64,000 nt of DNA from Oscillospiraceae bacterium (GTDB lineage Bacteria > Bacillota > Clostridia > Oscillospirales > Acutalibacteraceae): positions 72,696 through 136,695 of the forward strand of contig SVPP01000002.1 in assembly GCA_015065765.1 (NCBI GenBank), in the 5' to 3' direction. Below are positions 52,976-61,966 of this stretch, piece by piece. Both the position numbers and the translations under genes were made by a program. Position 1 is the stretch's first letter. Every line of letters begins with the position of its first letter. The notes under the pieces are model-generated. The model was given only the letters and a program-made list of their open reading frames with translations, was not told the DNA's origin and ran no database searches.

Positions 52976-54373
52976 TCAGGCTTTGTGCCATTTTACGCCC
53001 TGAGGAGTATCTTCAAGGACGATGTTCATGGCTTTGAGAGTATCGCGGATTTCGTCTGCTCTTGCCCAGTTTTTATTTTTTCTTGCTTCTGCACGTTCAG
53101 CGATAAGTGCTTCGACTTCTTCGTCGAGGCTTTCTTTCTTTCTGTTGTAAACAAGACCAAGAACATCTGTCAGCTCGTCAAAGAGTGCTGCTGCACCTTC
53201 GCAGAGAGCTTTAGAAGGATCCTTTTCAATTACGTTTGTGTTGATGTCTCTTACAAGGTCAAAAACAGCTGCAATTGCGTCTGCTGTGTTGAAGTCATCG
53301 TCCATAGCTGCAATGAACTGTTCACGGCGTTTTGCAAGCATTTCAAGTGTTTCTGCATCTGTATCGTTTTTGTCAGCAGTTGCATTTTCAAGGGCAAAGT
53401 CAAGGCTGTCACGGCATGTATAAAGTCTTGTGAGAGATGATTTGCACTGATTAATAATGTCAAGGCTATAGTTGATGGGGCTTCTGTATGATGATGAAAT
53501 CATAAGGAAACGGATAGGCTCGTAGCCGTATTCGTTTGCAACATCGCGTACTGTGCGGAAGTTGCCGAGAGATTTTGACATCTTTACGTTGTCAACGTTG
53601 ATATAACCGTTGTGCATCCAATAGTTTGCAAAGGGTTTTCCGTTGCAGCATTCTGACTGAGCAATTTCGTTTTCATGGTGGGGGAAGATCAGGTCCTGGC
53701 CGCCACAGTGAATGTCGATTGTGTCACCGAGATATCTGTGTACCATAGCTGAACATTCGATATGCCAGCCGGGTCTGCCGTTACCCCAGGGTGATTCCCA
53801 GTAAGGTTCACCGGGTTTTGCGTTTTTCCAGAGAGCGAAGTCCATAGGCTCTTTCTTGAGTTCGCCTATGCTGATTCTTGCACCTGCTTCAAGGTCCTCA
53901 AGAGGCTGGTGTGAAAGCTTGCCGTATTCGTCAAATTTCTTTGTACTGAAATATACGTCTCCGTCTACTGCGTAAGCAAAGCCTTTTTCCTCAAGAGTTC
54001 TGATGATGTTGATGATTTCGTCAATGTTTTCTGTTGCTTTGGGATGAGTTGTAGCTTCACGCACGTTCATGCCCTTCACGTCTGTCCAGAATTCCTCAAT
54101 GTATTTTTCGCTGACTGTTTTGTAGTCGGAGCCTTCTTCGTTTGCGCGTTTGATGATTTTGTCATCAATATCTGTGAAGTTCTGGACGAAGTTTACTTTA
54201 TAGCCTCTGTACTCAAAATATCTGCGTACAACGTCGAAAACACAAAGGGGTCGTGCGTTACCGATGTGAATGAAGTTGTAAACTGTAGGACCGCAGGCGT
54301 ACATTTTTACTTCGCCTTCTGTGATAGGTTTGAATTCGTCTTTCTGTCTTGTGAGAGTGTTAAAAATTTTCAT
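52976..54373 (-). CDS. cysS: Cysteinyl-tRNA synthetase
   Basis: 465 residues, class I synthetase. HIGH-type motif [16 protein letters not shown] in [12 protein letters not shown], and zinc ligands including CGP near the start ([11 protein letters not shown]), IECSAM and [13 protein letters not shown]. It charges tRNA-Cys. It lies 15 bp downstream of cysE, under the same cysteine T-box. Confidence 0.98.
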   Translation of the reverse strand: MKIFNTLTRQKDEFKPITEGEVKMYACGPTVYNFIHIGNARPLCVFDVVRRYFEYRGYKVNFVQNFTDIDDKIIKRANEEGSDYKTVSEKYIEEFWTDVKGMNVREATTHPKATENIDEIINIIRTLEEKGFAYAVDGDVYFSTKKFDEYGKLSHQPLEDLEAGARISIGELKKEPMDFALWKNAKPGEPYWESPWGNGRPGWHIECSAMVHRYLGDTIDIHCGGQDLIFPHHENEIAQSECCNGKPFANYWMHNGYINVDNVKMSKSLGNFRTVRDVANEYGYEPIRFLMISSSYRSPINYSLDIINQCKSSLTRLYTCRDSLDFALENATADKNDTDAETLEMLAKRREQFIAAMDDDFNTADAIAAVFDLVRDINTNVIEKDPSKALCEGAAALFDELTDVLGLVYNRKKESLDEEVEALIAERAEARKNKNWARADEIRDTLKAMNIVLEDTPQGVKWHKA

Positions 54374-54388
54374 GCTTTTATCCTTTCT

Positions 54389-55015
54389 TTATTTCTCTTC
54401 AATTTGTTTTTTGAGTTTTTTGATTTCTTCTTCAAGACGGTTTATTTCCTGTGCTACCGGGTCAGGAATATGAATCTGGTCGAGGGTGTCAACGCGGTTA
54501 CCGTTGACCTTGACAACTCTTGCGGGAACACCGACAGCAGTGCTGTTCTCAGGAATATCGTGAAGAACAACTGCTCCTGATGCAATGTTTGTGTTGCTGC
54601 CGATTGTAAGGGGTCCCAAGACTTTCGCGCCTGAGCCGATAAGCACATGGTTGCCGATTGTGGGATGTCGTTTGCCTGTATCTTTACCCGTACCGCCAAG
54701 GGTTACGCCCTGATAGACGATAACATCGTCGCCGATTTCCGTAGTTTCACCGATAACAACACCTGTGCCGTGGTCGATAAAAAATCTTTTGCCGATTTTA
54801 GCAGCAGGGTGGATTTCTATGCCTGTTTTTCTTGCCGCACGCTGAGAAACGTAACGAGCGAGAAAATAGAACTTTCTGTGATAAAGCTTATAAGCAAGTC
54901 TGTGTGCTCTGATTGCTTTGAGACCGGGATAAAGAAGAAGTATTTCAATTGCAGAACGAGCTGCAGGGTCTCTTTTTTTCACACATTCAATGTCTTCTTT
55001 TATCTGTTTAAACAT
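54389..55015 (-). CDS. cysE: Serine O-acetyltransferase
   Basis: 208 residues. An N-terminal helical part is followed by left-handed beta-helix hexapeptide repeats with IDHGTGVVIGETTEIGDDV (catalytic Asp-His) and GVTLGGTGKDTGKRHPTIG, ending in a charged helix (RLEEEIKKLKKQIEEK). It makes O-acetylserine for cysteine synthesis. Start ATG 55015 follows AAGGAGGCG. It is the first gene after the T-box and is co-transcribed with cysS. Confidence 0.96.
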   Translation of the reverse strand: MFKQIKEDIECVKKRDPAARSAIEILLLYPGLKAIRAHRLAYKLYHRKFYFLARYVSQRAARKTGIEIHPAAKIGKRFFIDHGTGVVIGETTEIGDDVIVYQGVTLGGTGKDTGKRHPTIGNHVLIGSGAKVLGPLTIGSNTNIASGAVVLHDIPENSTAVGVPARVVKVNGNRVDTLDQIHIPDPVAQEINRLEEEIKKLKKQIEEK

Positions 55016-55040
55016 AGTTTCGCCTCCTTATAAATAAAAA

Positions 55041-55274
55041 TCTCCGTTGTCATGAGACAACGGAGGCGATCAGTCGCGGTTCCACTCCTGTTTATAACTC
55101 GATTGCTGATAACGGTGCATTACTCCGCAGGGCGATACTGAGAAAACTGTTCCCACCCCGTGCTGACAGGTGCATTTCGCCAAGTCGCATAAAGCATCTT
55201 CCACCAAATGATGCTCTCTCTTTGTATACGATATTTCGGTTACTTCTCCTGATAAACGCATTTGAAAACCTATT
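55041..55274 (-). promoter_or_regulatory. T-box riboswitch, cysteine specifier
   Basis: On the minus strand, the leader has a Stem I with the specifier UGC (Cys) at 55174-55172 in the context GAAA-UGC-ACC. The T-box sequence CAGGAGTGGAACCGCG (55090-55075) pairs with uncharged tRNA ends, and a terminator CTCCGTTGTC-ATGA-GACAACGGAG (55042-55065) ends in ATTTTTATTT. Uncharged tRNA-Cys should favour read-through into cysE-cysS. Confidence 0.93.
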
Positions 55275-55280
55275 ACTACC

Positions 55281-55309
55281 ATTATATCATAAGTTTGAAA
55301 AAATTTCAC
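55281..55309 (-). promoter_or_regulatory. Promoter of the T-box-cysE-cysS operon
   Basis: Minus strand: extended TGATATAAT (core 55286-55281), 17-bp spacer, GTGAAA (55309-55304). It lies between pgsA and the T-box. Confidence 0.6.
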
Positions 55310-55312
55310 TAC

Positions 55313-55873
55313 TTATTTTGAAAAATCTATAACTTTTACAGCTTGAACAATATAGATTGCACCTGAAATAAATGTAATTGCTGCAATTACCCACATTGCA
55401 ATGTTAGATGCGGTGATAAGATACTGAAAAGGTACAAATCGGATATCTGCAAGGAGCATAACAGCACCTGAAACCACCATCTGAGTTGCTGTTTTGATTT
55501 TGCCCCATATATTTGCTGGGATAACAACATTCTGTACAGTTGCAATCATTCTCATACCCGTAACTGCAAATTCTCTTGTCAATATAATCATAAGTACCCA
55601 TATGTTGCAAAGCCCGTACTGCATGAAGCCCAGAAGTGCTGCTGTTGTAAGCATTTTGTCTGCAAGCGGATCAAGGAGCTTGCCGAGATTTGTAACCTGA
55701 TTGTTTTTTCTTGCAAGTTTACCGTCTACAAAGTCAGTTATGCTTGCTGCTGTGAAAATGATAAAAGCCCATAAAAAGTGGTGAGGGATGTTTTTGGCCA
55801 TGAGAAACACCAAAAAAATCGGTGCCATAAAAATTCTGATAACTGTCAATAAATTAGGAATGTTAAATTTCAT
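55313..55873 (-). CDS. pgsA: CDP-diacylglycerol-glycerol-3-phosphate 3-phosphatidyltransferase
   Basis: 186 residues from ATG 55873 (AGAGGT upstream). The CDP-alcohol phosphotransferase motif DFVDGKLAR...GKLLDPLADK is complete, within a six-helix membrane protein. It makes phosphatidylglycerol phosphate. It is the last gene of the recA-recX-rimO-pgsA run. Its N-terminal reading MKFNIPNLLTVIRIF is the standard PgsA opening. Confidence 0.95.
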   Translation of the reverse strand: MKFNIPNLLTVIRIFMAPIFLVFLMAKNIPHHFLWAFIIFTAASITDFVDGKLARKNNQVTNLGKLLDPLADKMLTTAALLGFMQYGLCNIWVLMIILTREFAVTGMRMIATVQNVVIPANIWGKIKTATQMVVSGAVMLLADIRFVPFQYLITASNIAMWVIAAITFISGAIYIVQAVKVIDFSK

Positions 55874-55883
55874 ATCGCACCTC

Positions 55884-57221
55884 TTAATCAATGTTTTCTC
55901 TGCCTATAAGATCGTAATCCTGCAGGTCTGTAATCATAACCTCTGCAAAATCACCTTCTTCGTAGGAATTTTCCGATGTGAAATATATGATTGTATCAAT
56001 TTCAGGGGCATCCATGTAGCTTCTGCCCATGTAGCAGTCAAGATATCCGTCATATCCTTCTACGAAAACTTTCAGAACCCTGCCCATAAGCTCTTCGTTT
56101 TTCTCGTCTACGATAGTTCTCTGAAGCTCCATAATGTTTTCGCCACGGTCAACCTTTGTCTGTTCGTCAACCTGATTTTCAAAGCTGTATGCGGGTGTGC
56201 CTTCCTGCGGTGAATATGCAAAACAGCCAAGTCTGTCAAAACGCATATCACGAACAAATTCAGCGAGAGTTTCAAACTCTTTTTCGCCCTCGCCGGGGAA
56301 GCCTGTGATAAATGTTGTTCTGATAACAACATCGGGCATGTAGCTTCTGATTTTGTTTATAAGTTCACGGAGAGTTTTGTCGTCTCCCGTTCTGTTCATA
56401 AGCTTCAGAACTTTGCCGTCTGCATGCTGGAGAGGAAGGTCAATATAATGAACAATTTTCTCATTATCACGCATAACCTGGAGAAGCCTGTCAGTGATTC
56501 TGTCGGGATAGCAGTAGAGAATTCTTATCCACTCGATGCCGTCAATTTCGCAGAGTTTTTCAAGCAAATCTGCTAATTTCGGTTCGCCGTACAAATCTTC
56601 GCCGTATCTTGTGGTATCCTGTGCCACAACAATAAGCTCTTTGACACCTACGTCTGCAAGTTGTTTTGCTTCTGAAATTATTTCTTCTTCCTTGCGGCTT
56701 CTGAAATCACCCCTGATATCAGGAATTGCGCAGTATGTGCATCTGTTTGAGCAACCTTCGGCAATTTTCAGATATGCCCAGTGGTCAGGAGACAGAAGAT
56801 GTCTTGCACCATCGAGAGGCAGGTCGCATTTTGGTCTGAAATAGGCTTCTCTGCTTCCTTCCACAGCTTTTCTGCAGATGTCTGCAATATCACCATTTGA
56901 GCCAATACCTACAACCGCATCAATTTCGGGAAATTCCTTCAGAATTTCTTCTTTATACACTTCGCTGAGACAGCCCGTCACAACAACAGCCTGTGTCTCG
57001 CCATCTTTTTTCATTTCTATCGCATCGAGAATATTCTCAATGGCTTCACGTTTTGCCTCGTCAATAAAGCCACAGGTGTTGACGATTATAACGTCAACCG
57101 CCCCATCGGACATATCTGAGAGCTCAAAGCCGTTTTCTTCAAGTCGTGCGATGATCATTTCGGCATCAACCTGATTTTTAGGACAGCCCAGAGAAATCAA
57201 AGCAGCTCTTAATTTATCCAT
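55884..57221 (-). CDS. rimO: Ribosomal protein S12 methylthiotransferase RimO
   Basis: 445 residues from ATG 57221 (GAGG upstream; the GTG at 57236 overlaps recX). The N-terminal UPF0004 domain holds three cluster cysteines (SLGCPKNQVDAE, VNTCGFIDEAK, VTGCLSE). The radical SAM domain has GCSNRCTYCAIP, and a C-terminal TRAM domain follows. LGCPKNQVD is the form typical of RimO rather than MiaB. It methylthiolates Asp89 of S12. Confidence 0.95.
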   Translation of the reverse strand: MDKLRAALISLGCPKNQVDAEMIIARLEENGFELSDMSDGAVDVIIVNTCGFIDEAKREAIENILDAIEMKKDGETQAVVVTGCLSEVYKEEILKEFPEIDAVVGIGSNGDIADICRKAVEGSREAYFRPKCDLPLDGARHLLSPDHWAYLKIAEGCSNRCTYCAIPDIRGDFRSRKEEEIISEAKQLADVGVKELIVVAQDTTRYGEDLYGEPKLADLLEKLCEIDGIEWIRILYCYPDRITDRLLQVMRDNEKIVHYIDLPLQHADGKVLKLMNRTGDDKTLRELINKIRSYMPDVVIRTTFITGFPGEGEKEFETLAEFVRDMRFDRLGCFAYSPQEGTPAYSFENQVDEQTKVDRGENIMELQRTIVDEKNEELMGRVLKVFVEGYDGYLDCYMGRSYMDAPEIDTIIYFTSENSYEEGDFAEVMITDLQDYDLIGRENID

Positions 57222-57229
57222 AAATTTCC

Positions 57230-57850
57230 TCACCATTCGTCAGTTTCGTCTGATATATCAAATTCGGAAAGCGCAGCTCTGATGTCGGAATAGGAGTAGC
57301 CCAGCCTTTGCAGTGCGGCGATTACCTGCCGTCTGCCTTTTTCATCTGAAAGCTTGCGTGCATATTTTCTTTCCACTAAATTAATTATACTTTCTTTTGA
57401 GTCAAAGTCAAGAGAGAAAATAACACTTTCTATTATATGGGAAGAAATACCTTTGAGTCGTAGTTCATTTTTTACACGGGAAATGCCGTACTTTTTTCTT
57501 TCGATAAGCTCTCTTGCGTACATTTCTGCAAATGCCTCATCGTCAATTAAGCCGAGCTCTGCCGCTTTGTGAGCGACAGCCTCGGCTGTTTCTTGTGAAT
57601 ATTTACGTCGGAGCTTTACTATAAGCTCTTTCTGAGAATGACTTCTCAGTGAAAGGAGATCAAGGGCTTTCAGCCATGCTCTTCTCATTTCGATGTCTTC
57701 CCGGAGCTCTTCTAAATCTTCTTCGTCTATTTCTTTTATGCGGCACCATCGGGATGTAAACCAGAATTCACTGTCAACGGTGAGAGAATATTCACCGTCA
57801 AGAAAAATATGAATTTTATTTTCTCTGCCGTTTTTTGTGCTGAGTTTCAT
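57230..57850 (-). CDS. recX: Regulatory protein RecX
   Basis: 206 residues made of three-helix repeats, with RSHSQKELIVKLRRK, GLIDDEAFAEMYARELIER and a YGISRVKNELRLKGI block. RecX modulates RecA filaments. ATG overlaps the recA stop by one base (TAATG), so it is translationally coupled to recA. A likely role is to limit RecA activity. Confidence 0.93.
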   Translation of the reverse strand: MKLSTKNGRENKIHIFLDGEYSLTVDSEFWFTSRWCRIKEIDEEDLEELREDIEMRRAWLKALDLLSLRSHSQKELIVKLRRKYSQETAEAVAHKAAELGLIDDEAFAEMYARELIERKKYGISRVKNELRLKGISSHIIESVIFSLDFDSKESIINLVERKYARKLSDEKGRRQVIAALQRLGYSYSDIRAALSEFDISDETDEW

Positions 57851-58953
57851 TATTCGTCATCTTCCACAAGGATATCAATAGCAGCTCTTGCTTTTTCCTT
57901 GGTGATTGATTTGGTAACAGGCTCTTTTTTGTCAGCGGTCTTGGGAGATTTTTGCTCAGCCTCTGCAACTTCATTTTTCTTAGCCTTAATAAGATCTTCG
58001 ATTTCTTTAGCGAATTCGGGAGTTTTCTCGATATAATCTTTTACGTTATCTCTGCCCTGTCCGAGACGTGTTTCGCCATATGAGAACCATGCACCACTCT
58101 TCTTGATGATACCCATTTCAACCGCCATGTCGAGAATTTCACCGCATTTTGAAATTCCTTTACCGTACATGATATCAAATTCTGCAGTTGTGAAAGGGGG
58201 AGCCACCTTGTTTTTAACAATTTTAACTCTTGTTCTGTTACCGATAATTTCGTTACCTGCAGCCTTGAGCTGTTCAACCTTACAAACTTCCATACGGATT
58301 GATGCATAGAACTTAAGTGCACGGCCACCTGTTGTAACCTCAGGATTACCGTAGATTACGCCGACTTTTTCACGCAGCTGATTGATGAAAACAATAACTG
58401 TGTTTGACTTTGCAACCGCGGGAGCAAGCTTTCTCAGAGCTTGTGACATAAGTCTTGCGTGGAGGCCTACATGTGAATCGCCCATTTCGCCGTCGATTTC
58501 TGCACGGGGAACGAGAGCTGCAACTGAGTCCACAACAATAACATCAATTGCACCTGAACGGACGAGAGCCTCTGTAATTTCAAGGGCCTGTTCACCGCTG
58601 TCGGGCTGTGCAACAAGAAGAGAGTCAATATCAACGCCAAGGTTTTTAGCATAAACCGCATCAAGAGCATGTTCAGCGTCTACGAACGCAGCTTCACCGC
58701 CTGCCTTCTGTGCTTCAGCAACAACATGCAGTGCAAGAGTTGTTTTACCTGAAGATTCAGGACCGTAAATTTCAATAATTCTTCCCTTGGGAAGACCACC
58801 GATACCTGTTGCAGCATCGAGAGAGATTGAACCTGTTGAGATAGCCTCAATGTTTGCATTTGCACTCTGTCCCAGACGCATTACGGCACCTTTACCGTAC
58901 TGTTTTTCAATCTGAAGCAAAGCGGTTTCAAGAGCTTTTTGTTTATCAGCCAT
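57850..58953 (-). CDS. recA: Recombinase RecA
   Basis: 367 residues. Walker [15 protein letters not shown], the [12 protein letters not shown] segment, the L1/L2 regions, [14 protein letters not shown] and [15 protein letters not shown] are all standard. The C-terminal tail is acidic/lysine-rich. It promotes strand exchange and LexA self-cleavage. Its own promoter carries a near-match LexA box. It leads the recA-recX-rimO-pgsA operon. Confidence 0.99.
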   Translation of the reverse strand: MADKQKALETALLQIEKQYGKGAVMRLGQSANANIEAISTGSISLDAATGIGGLPKGRIIEIYGPESSGKTTLALHVVAEAQKAGGEAAFVDAEHALDAVYAKNLGVDIDSLLVAQPDSGEQALEITEALVRSGAIDVIVVDSVAALVPRAEIDGEMGDSHVGLHARLMSQALRKLAPAVAKSNTVIVFINQLREKVGVIYGNPEVTTGGRALKFYASIRMEVCKVEQLKAAGNEIIGNRTRVKIVKNKVAPPFTTAEFDIMYGKGISKCGEILDMAVEMGIIKKSGAWFSYGETRLGQGRDNVKDYIEKTPEFAKEIEDLIKAKKNEVAEAEQKSPKTADKKEPVTKSITKEKARAAIDILVEDDE

Positions 58954-58973
58954 TTTTCATTCCTCCGTTTGGT

Positions 58974-58986
58974 GTACAAATGTTCG
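58974..58986 (-). promoter_or_regulatory. LexA (Cheo-type SOS) box at recA
   Basis: CGAACATTTGTAC on the minus strand; consensus CGAAC-N4-GTTCG, with mismatches in the second half-site. It lies just downstream of the -10, where LexA would block transcription. Confidence 0.65.
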
Positions 58987-58995
58987 ATTGCATTC

Positions 58996-59024
58996 ATTAT
59001 ACATTAACCTTGAGAAAAAATCAA
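58996..59024 (-). promoter_or_regulatory. recA promoter
   Basis: Minus strand TTGATT (59024-59019), 17-bp spacer, TATAAT (59001-58996). Confidence 0.82.
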
Positions 59025-59068
59025 TACTTATTTGAAAATAATTGAGCAAAGTCCGGATAATGGGACAA

Positions 59069-59097
59069 TTGAAAAATCTTTCCATATATGATAGAAT
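59069..59097 (+). promoter_or_regulatory. Promoter of the TetR-family gene
   Basis: TTGAAA (59069-59074), 17-bp spacer, TAGAAT (59092-59097). Confidence 0.75.
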
Positions 59098-59128
59098 AAA
59101 ATAATCAAAGATGCAGTGAGGATATTTT

Positions 59129-59713
59129 ATGGGCAGGAAGATGAACAGAAATACGAAAAGTAAAATTGTTACAGCGGCATGGAAGCTTTTCTATGAGCAA
59201 GGCTATGACAATACTACCGTTGAGGAAATTATATGGGAATCGGGTACATCGAAGGGTTCTTTCTACCATTATTTTGACGGCAAGGATGCACTTCTTGGTT
59301 CTCTTGCATACCTTTTTGATGAAAAGTATGAAGAGCTGGCAAAAGGTCTTGATGACGAAACAAACAGACTTGATTTTCTTTTTTATCTCAATGCAGAACT
59401 TTTTGAAATGGTTGAGAGCAGTATTGATATTGACCTTCTCACGAGGCTTTATTCAACTCAGCTTACTACGAGAGGTCAGAGCCATCTTCTTGACCATAAC
59501 AGATACTATTATAAGCTTCTCAAAAAGATTGTAACGGAAGGTCAGTCAAGAGAGGAAATCACAAAGGATTATACAGTTTCTGAAATTGTCAGACTTTACG
59601 CTATGAGTGAGAGGGCACTTCTCTATGACTGGTGTCTGAATCACGGAGAATATCCGCTAAAGGAATACTCGCAAAAGACAATGAGATTGTTCCTCGGCGG
59701 AATGAAAGTCTGA
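59129..59713 (+). CDS. TetR/AcrR-family transcriptional regulator
   Basis: 194 residues. The N-terminal helix-turn-helix (about 8-55: KIVTAAWKLFYEQGYDNTTV, SGTSKGSFYHYFDGKDALL) is followed by a helical ligand-binding domain with no recognisable subfamily features. GAGGA is well spaced for ATG 59129. The effector and target are unknown. The next gene (ddh) has its own promoter and lies 94 bp downstream on the same strand, so regulation of ddh cannot be assumed. Confidence 0.9.
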   Translation: MGRKMNRNTKSKIVTAAWKLFYEQGYDNTTVEEIIWESGTSKGSFYHYFDGKDALLGSLAYLFDEKYEELAKGLDDETNRLDFLFYLNAELFEMVESSIDIDLLTRLYSTQLTTRGQSHLLDHNRYYYKLLKKIVTEGQSREEITKDYTVSEIVRLYAMSERALLYDWCLNHGEYPLKEYSQKTMRLFLGGMKV

Positions 59714-59746
59714 AAGAAAAAACTTGCAGAAATGTTGAAAAAATTA

Positions 59747-59774
59747 TTGCATTTTTCACTTATCGGAGTATAAT
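59747..59774 (+). promoter_or_regulatory. ddh promoter
   Basis: TTGCAT (59747-59752), 16-bp spacer, TATAAT (59769-59774). Confidence 0.7.
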
Positions 59775-59807
59775 AATAAATATTAAAATTTTAAAGAGGC
59801 GAGAAAT

Positions 59808-60788
59808 ATGAAAATAGCAATTTATGGCTATGGTAATTTGGGTAAGGGCGTTGAAAAAGCTATACGCCAGAATGATGATATGGAGCTTTTCGGCGTTTTT
59901 ACAAGAAGAAATCCCGACAGTCTGAAAATTATGACAGAAGGTGTGGGCGTTTATTCATCAGACGATATTGAGAAATATAAGAATGAAATTGATGTGCTCA
60001 TCATTTGCGGAGGCAGTGCAACAGATCTTCCCGAAATGACACCTGCACTTGCAAAAAATTTCAATGTTATTGACTCTTTTGATACACATGCAGATATACC
60101 TGCTCATTTCGCACGAGTGGACAAGTCTGCAAAAGATGGCGGAAAAACAGCAGCCATTTCTGTTGGTTGGGATCCCGGTATGTTTTCACTTAACAGACTT
60201 TATTCAAATTCAATTCTTCCCGAAGGTAAGGATTATACTTTCTGGGGCAAGGGCGTAAGTCAGGGACATTCAGACGCAATCAGACGAATTGAGGGTGTTC
60301 TTGATGCAAGACAGTACACATGTCCTGTTGAAGAAGCAATGGAAAGAGTAAGAAACGGTGAAAACCCTGAACTTACGACAAGGGAAAAGCATACAAGACT
60401 GTGCTATGTTGTTGCAGAAGAGGGTGCAGATTTAGCACGCATTGAAAACGAAATCAAGACCATGCCGAAATACTTCTCTGACTACGATACAACAGTGAAT
60501 TTTATTTCACAGGAGGAGCTTGACCGCGACCATAAGGGAATCCCTCACGGAGGATCCGTAATCCGCACAGGTGTAACGGGAATTAATGGTGAAAACAAAC
60601 ATGTTATTGAGTACAAGTTGAATCTCGATTCTAACCCTGAATTTACTGCAAGTGTTCTTGTGGCATATGCAAGAGCAGTTTACAAGCTCAATAAAAAAGG
60701 TGAAACAGGTTGCAAGACTGTTTTCGATATTGCTCCTGCAGATTTATCGCCTATGTCACATGAAGAAATGATTTCACATTTACTTTAA
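59808..60788 (+). CDS. ddh: meso-Diaminopimelate dehydrogenase
   Basis: 326 residues. NADP-binding start MKIAIYGYGNLGKGVEKAI, FDTHADIPAHF, SVGWDPGMFSLNRLYS, FWGKGVSQGHSDAIRRI and GIPHGGSVIRTG are diagnostic. It makes meso-DAP in one step from tetrahydrodipicolinate and ammonia, feeding both lysine and peptidoglycan. It has its own promoter and terminator. No other lysine genes are adjacent, but a lysine-controlled transporter is in the same window. Confidence 0.95.
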   Translation: MKIAIYGYGNLGKGVEKAIRQNDDMELFGVFTRRNPDSLKIMTEGVGVYSSDDIEKYKNEIDVLIICGGSATDLPEMTPALAKNFNVIDSFDTHADIPAHFARVDKSAKDGGKTAAISVGWDPGMFSLNRLYSNSILPEGKDYTFWGKGVSQGHSDAIRRIEGVLDARQYTCPVEEAMERVRNGENPELTTREKHTRLCYVVAEEGADLARIENEIKTMPKYFSDYDTTVNFISQEELDRDHKGIPHGGSVIRTGVTGINGENKHVIEYKLNLDSNPEFTASVLVAYARAVYKLNKKGETGCKTVFDIAPADLSPMSHEEMISHLL

Positions 60789-60799
60789 TAAAATAAAAA

Positions 60800-60822
60800 A
60801 TCCTCCTGAAATTCAGGAGGAT
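60800..60822. terminator. Bidirectional terminator between ddh and fba
   Basis: ATCCTCCTGAA / TTCAGGAGGAT (11-bp arms) with AATTTTTTG on the plus side and the complement of AAAATAAAAAA on the minus side. Confidence 0.85.
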
Positions 60823-60840
60823 AATTTTTTGTTTATTTTC

Positions 60841-61776
60841 TTATGCTTTGTCGCCGCAGCCGAGAACTGTTTCAATTTTGTGTGAAACAACGCCTTCGAT
60901 AGCATCTCTTGCGGGTGTGAGGTACTGTCTGGGGTCGAAGTGCTTGGGATTCTCGCTGTAGTGCTTACGGATAGCAGCTGTCATTGCGATACGGATGTCT
61001 GAGTCAACGTTGATTTTGCAAACTGCCATTGATGCTGCTTCGCGGAGCATTTCTTCGGGAATACCGATAGCATCGGGCATTTCGCCGCCGTATGCGTTGA
61101 TTGTCTTAACGTCATCCTGATTAACTGATGAAGCACCGTGGAGAACGATGGGGAAACCGGGGAGCTTTTCTTCAACAGCCTTGAGGATGTCGAAACGAAG
61201 CTGGGGTTTCTGACCGGGCTTGAACTTGTATGCACCGTGGCTTGTGCCGATAGCGATTGCAAGTGAATCAACACCTGTTCTTGTTACGAAATCGTAAACC
61301 TGATCGGGATCTGTGAAGTTTGCATCTTCTTCGCTTACGTTAACGTCATCTTCAATACCTGCAAGCTGACCGAGTTCGCCTTCAACAACACAGCCGTGTG
61401 CATGAGCGTAATCAACAACCTGCTTTGTGAGAGCTACGTTTTCTTCGTAGGGAAGGTGTGAACCGTCGATCATAACTGATGTGAAGCCGCCGTCGATGCA
61501 AGCTTTACATGTTTCGAAGTCGGGGCCGTGATCAAGATGAAGAGCGATGGGAAGACCTGTTTCTTCTGCAGCAGCCTTAACCATAGCAACAAGGTAGCCG
61601 TGTGAAGCATATTTTCTTGCACCTGCGGAAACCTGAAGGATAACGGGAGAGTTGTGCTTTTTAGCAGCTCTTGTGATACCCTGGATGATTTCCATGTTGT
61701 TTACGTTGAAAGCACCTACAGCGTAACCGCCTTTGTAAGCGTCTTCAAACATCTTTTTAGTAGTAACTAATGGCAT
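60841..61776 (-). CDS. fba: Class II fructose-bisphosphate aldolase
   Basis: 311 residues from ATG 61776 (CAGGAG upstream; the frame extends back to 61824 without a ribosome site). Zinc-site motifs IALHLDHGPDFETCKACID and GEGELGQLAGIEDD-like VVEGELGQLAGIED, with AIAIGTSHGAYKF and LHGASSVNQDDV. Cleaves fructose 1,6-bisphosphate in glycolysis. Single gene. Confidence 0.97.
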   Translation of the reverse strand: MPLVTTKKMFEDAYKGGYAVGAFNVNNMEIIQGITRAAKKHNSPVILQVSAGARKYASHGYLVAMVKAAAEETGLPIALHLDHGPDFETCKACIDGGFTSVMIDGSHLPYEENVALTKQVVDYAHAHGCVVEGELGQLAGIEDDVNVSEEDANFTDPDQVYDFVTRTGVDSLAIAIGTSHGAYKFKPGQKPQLRFDILKAVEEKLPGFPIVLHGASSVNQDDVKTINAYGGEMPDAIGIPEEMLREAASMAVCKINVDSDIRIAMTAAIRKHYSENPKHFDPRQYLTPARDAIEGVVSHKIETVLGCGDKA

Positions 61777-61815
61777 TGTTATCACTCCTGATAAATTAAT
61801 ATTTTTATGGTTAGT

Positions 61816-61844
61816 ATTATACACTATATTGTGCCCGATGTCAA
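61816..61844 (-). promoter_or_regulatory. fba promoter (full consensus)
   Basis: Minus strand TTGACA (61844-61839), 17-bp spacer, TATAAT (61821-61816). Matches the expected high expression of aldolase. Confidence 0.92.
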
Positions 61845-61892
61845 AGCAAAAGATGAAATTATTAAAAATTTATCAAAGTATATAAAACAGGG

Positions 61893-61921
61893 TTGATATT
61901 TTCTGAAAAAAGAGTTATAAT
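61893..61921 (+). promoter_or_regulatory. Promoter of the second lipoprotein gene
   Basis: TTGATA (61893-61898), 17-bp spacer, TATAAT (61916-61921). Confidence 0.85.
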
Positions 61922-61966
61922 GTATGAGCGATAAATTGCAAAAAATATTTTGGAGGAAAATTTAAC

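Noticed and set aside
54044-54580. 178-codon plus-strand frame opposite cysS/cysE
   Set aside because: Spans two real minus-strand genes; Phe/Cys-rich composition of a shadow frame.
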